A DNA stretch of 64,000 nt from assembly GCF_032362555.1 (NCBI RefSeq), contig NC_083525.1:2589501-2653500 (forward strand), written 5' to 3'. Below, one piece after another: positions 61,401 through 64,000 of the stretch. The stretch comes from Amyelois transitella (taxonomy: Eukaryota; Arthropoda; Insecta; Lepidoptera; Pyralidae). Position 1 is the stretch's first letter. The number at the start of each line of letters is the position of its first letter. The position numbers and the translations under genes were made by a program. The notes beneath the pieces were generated by a model. The model was not told the origin of the DNA and did not search any database. It worked only from the letters and a program-made list of their open reading frames with translations.

Positions 61401-63705
61401 AACTGAAAACTTTTACTATAGTCTATCACTCGGTGCTTTATTTTAATATCCGCATATTAATTAATTTACCTACCTTACCACTACCTTAGATCATGTAAAT
61501 TTGAAACTTAGTCAGTTATACGAAGCTTCTTGGCTAATGAAACCTTTATTGTCAGTAGTTCATGAAAGCAACCTACTAAAGCCATCATGATCCTGGTTTG
61601 GGTAACGTCAGATTTTAACCTAACCCTTATCCTTTACCACATTTAACAATATCACATCATATTCCAGAGTTTATGCCGAACTGCGTCACGTCAAAAGCGA
61701 ATTCACGATGGGCCAGATATTCGGCGAAGATGAGAACTGTAGGCTGCACCGGGATGTGGAGACTTTGGCGAAGTTTTTCAGCAAGTTCTACGACGAAGCC
61801 GGCATACCCCCATATTTGGTTGAGTACGTTGATGGTTTCGGCGCAGGTTGGTTAATATGTTAATTAATTTAGTTTATTGGCATTTGTTATGATTCCAGGC
61901 ACATTATAATAAAACTACTCGCATCTGTATTTCATGGGTATCTTGAAAAATGACTAAGGCAATAAACTAGTACACTAGGATGGTAGGGCGGTCTGTTAGA
62001 GCTACTTCTGCGTAGATTGAAGAACTCAATTAAGGGAAATGAAAATGGGGTTACTTTTATTTGGGTTGGCTATTTTCGAAATGTCCATGATGTCCTTTAG
62101 AAAATATTTGTTTTCTTAATTCACAGCGGTCAAAGAATTCGATAAAACTGAATTAGAAGCTTTGGCCAAAGTGTTCTGTAAGGCTCGCGAACTTCCTCTA
62201 ACGGTAGGGAGTGTGGCTTCTAACGTGGGCTATACCGAAGCTGCGTCTGGATTATGTGGGATTGTGAAGGTAAAGTTACCACTTAACAGCTTAAGTTCAT
62301 TAATTTTCATTAATTAAAACTTCCTTAGCTTTGCTTCGTCCTCACCAAATACTTCCCTTCTTACTGAAAATTCTGAGTCCTCCTTTATTCGATGTTCCCT
62401 ACTGTTCTTTTCTCTTTGCCGATTATAATGAAATTGTGAAAATGTGAAAATTTAAATTTTCTATTTTATTACCTAAATTCGATTAAGACTTGGTAGTACT
62501 ATTCATATTACAGATGTTAATCGCATACCAAAGAGGAGAAGTACCACCTAATTTAGACTGTGACAACCCAAGGGAAGACGTGCTAGCTATCCAACAAGGG
62601 TTGATGCAGATAGCTAGCAAAAAGATGCCTTTTCAAAGATCCTTCTCGGCTGTTAACGGTTTCTCCTTGTTTGGACTGAACGGCCATGCTTTGCTGAAAG
62701 GACATTACAAACCGAAGGTAAGGTATAATAATCGCTGCATGTTAATTTTTATTTATGTCTATTTTCCCCTTTGGTTTTGTTTTTGCAGCAACACACTCTT
62801 AATTCATTTTTATAATATTTTTTTAATTTCAACAAAAAACGTAGCGAGTTATTAAATACTATTCCCAATAGCAACTGATATCATGCTGTGCAAACATGTA
62901 TCAAGATTTTTATGAACGAATACACTAGCAGTTAGTACTTTTATTTATTAGTCGCCACCAACTCCTCCAACTCCAAGAGATGGTCGATCTTGTTCTATGC
63001 TGCAATATTTCTCTTTATAGAGATGAGTTTCCATTGGCAGGCATTAATAAAATTAAATTTTTGTATTTTAGAAATCTCAGCACAGCAACACAGACCTACC
63101 ATACTTGTTGTTGGTATCTGGACGCCAAGATTCTGGGGTTCAAAAAATACTGGAAGATGTGGGCTCTCGTCCCATTGATCCAGAAGAAATAGGATTACTG
63201 CATAACGTTTTTAAATCGCGCGTATCAAAACACATGTCTAGAGGTTATGGAATTTATGGTAAGTTTCTTGAGTTTAAAGTAACAGTTGCATATTTTTCGA
63301 TTTTAAGTGTACCTACTACGATCAAGGAGTGAGTGAGCAAGCCAGATATTTACACGAAGTGACTACCGTCTCATTTTTATCCTATCCTAATATTCTGTGT
63401 CAGTTATTTTTCTTATTCATCCTGTTCATGGAACTACATGTTTTGCGTCGTTTATTTAAAGGATCTAACAATTTAGTTCTTGTAATAATTATTTTTTTAC
63501 CAATTATGTTCTCTTATCTGTATCTTCTGTTTGTTTTTCTTTCAGCAGCGAAACAGGACAAAACAAAAGTGCTTCGAGAAAGCAAAGACTACTACGACCA
63601 GAAGGTCAGACCGCTGTGGTTCGTTTACAGCGGGATGGGCTCGCAGTGGGCGGGCATGGGGGTGCATCTGATGAGAATACCGACCTTTGCTAATGCTATT
63701 TATCG
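58479..63705 (+). CDS. Fatty acid synthase-like protein with inactive-looking ketosynthase (3' end outside window)
   Basis: Ten exons with consistent phases: 58479-58613, 59118-59316, 59646-59757, 60335-60538, 61264-61380, 61668-61846, 62127-62269, 62514-62717, 63072-63258, 63546-63705; the gene continues beyond 64000. The N-terminal half is the KS domain of a type I animal [59 protein letters not shown]. The acyltransferase domain begins with [13 protein letters not shown] (Ser-Gly-Met-Gly near residues 522-525). The KS active site is altered: Ser176 stands where the catalytic Cys should be (DADSCSS against DTACSSS), Asp311 for the first His, Ala346 for the Lys and Tyr351 for the second His. 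FAS proteins act in the cytosol on malonyl-CoA. This one probably cannot condense by itself. Confidence 0.9.
59811..60082 (-). repeat. SINE-like repeat, full length, in FAS-like intron
   Basis: Reverse copy between exons 59757 and 60335: (ACAT)n, gtcacgtctatatccctta ... ggtgccgggaaccacacgg. Confidence 0.8.
60590..60848 (-). mobile_element. LINE 3'-end fragment in FAS-like intron
   Basis: Read on the minus strand, this matches the last part of the LINE at 41119-42248: the region coding WFGHVERM, the [10 protein letters not shown] region and the MNVDEA-like end. It is a 5'-truncated, diverged copy in the intron between 60538 and 61264. Confidence 0.6.
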
Positions 63706-64000
63706 GTAAGTATAAGAATATTTTAATTTATATAATTATTTTTAATTTGTTTTACAGATAGTAAAGTAGATGGAAACTAGCATTTCCTTGAGTCTCTCAA
63801 CCCGTGCACTCGTTCACGTGGTAATTGGCAATTAAAATCATCTCATATATCCCTACACTCCCAAATAAATTTACCAGCTGGTACATAAGAAGCAGCCAAG
63901 CTGAGCAGTCCCGTCTGCAATATTAAATATATCTTTTTGCTTCTAGTACAAGAATATAGGAGAAATATTTAATTGATAAATTGAATAAAAAACATCGTTC
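63706..64000 (+). other. Start of the next FAS-like intron
   Basis: Donor GTAAGT follows 63705. The remainder of the window shows no further exon. Confidence 0.6.

Overview
The window reads as nuclear DNA of a moth or butterfly (Lepidoptera). It is AT-rich and made of split genes with GT-AG introns. It carries about thirty copies of one SINE-like repeat ending in TATG repeats, a LINE with the same kind of tail, tRNA-derived SINEs, MITE-like hairpins and many 'ctagcttxcgcccgcg' retroelement heads. There is no bacterial operon, CRISPR array, rRNA, or clear retrovirus or LTR element. The species cannot be named from sequence alone.

Layout. 1-23.6 kb: no secure gene; repeat-filled DNA that may be upstream sequence or first intron of the next gene, with a CpG-rich spot at 2.76-2.96 kb that could hold its first exon. 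23.6-31.7 kb (+): a Tbx1/org-1 type T-box transcription factor gene, eight coding exons joined here by matching phase. It shows three separate internal duplications. 32.4-34.8 kb and 43.4-45.8 kb: two copies, apparently identical, of a 2,377 bp nested inverted-repeat element. 36.8-57.4 kb: six genes for small or low-complexity proteins, most with a signal peptide or in the same exon style: A (403 aa, -), B (Pro/Tyr/Ser-rich, -), C (Pro-rich, -), D (Leu/Pro-rich, +), F (short cationic, -) and E (Pro/Lys motif, +), plus a decayed fragment of F. 58.4-64 kb (+): the first ten coding exons of a fatty acid synthase-like gene that runs off the window.

Two results stand out. First, the ketosynthase domain of the FAS-like protein has lost every catalytic residue I can place (Cys to Ser, both His, and the Lys), while its fold motifs and the start of the acyltransferase domain are intact. 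Second, the T-box gene has a duplicated N-terminal exon pair with equal phases, a decayed copy of its first T-box exon, and a tandem array in which the end of a T-box exon, with its splice donor, was multiplied together with half a SINE. The run of secreted low-complexity genes between them is the best candidate for an undescribed gene cluster. Its function cannot be read from sequence.
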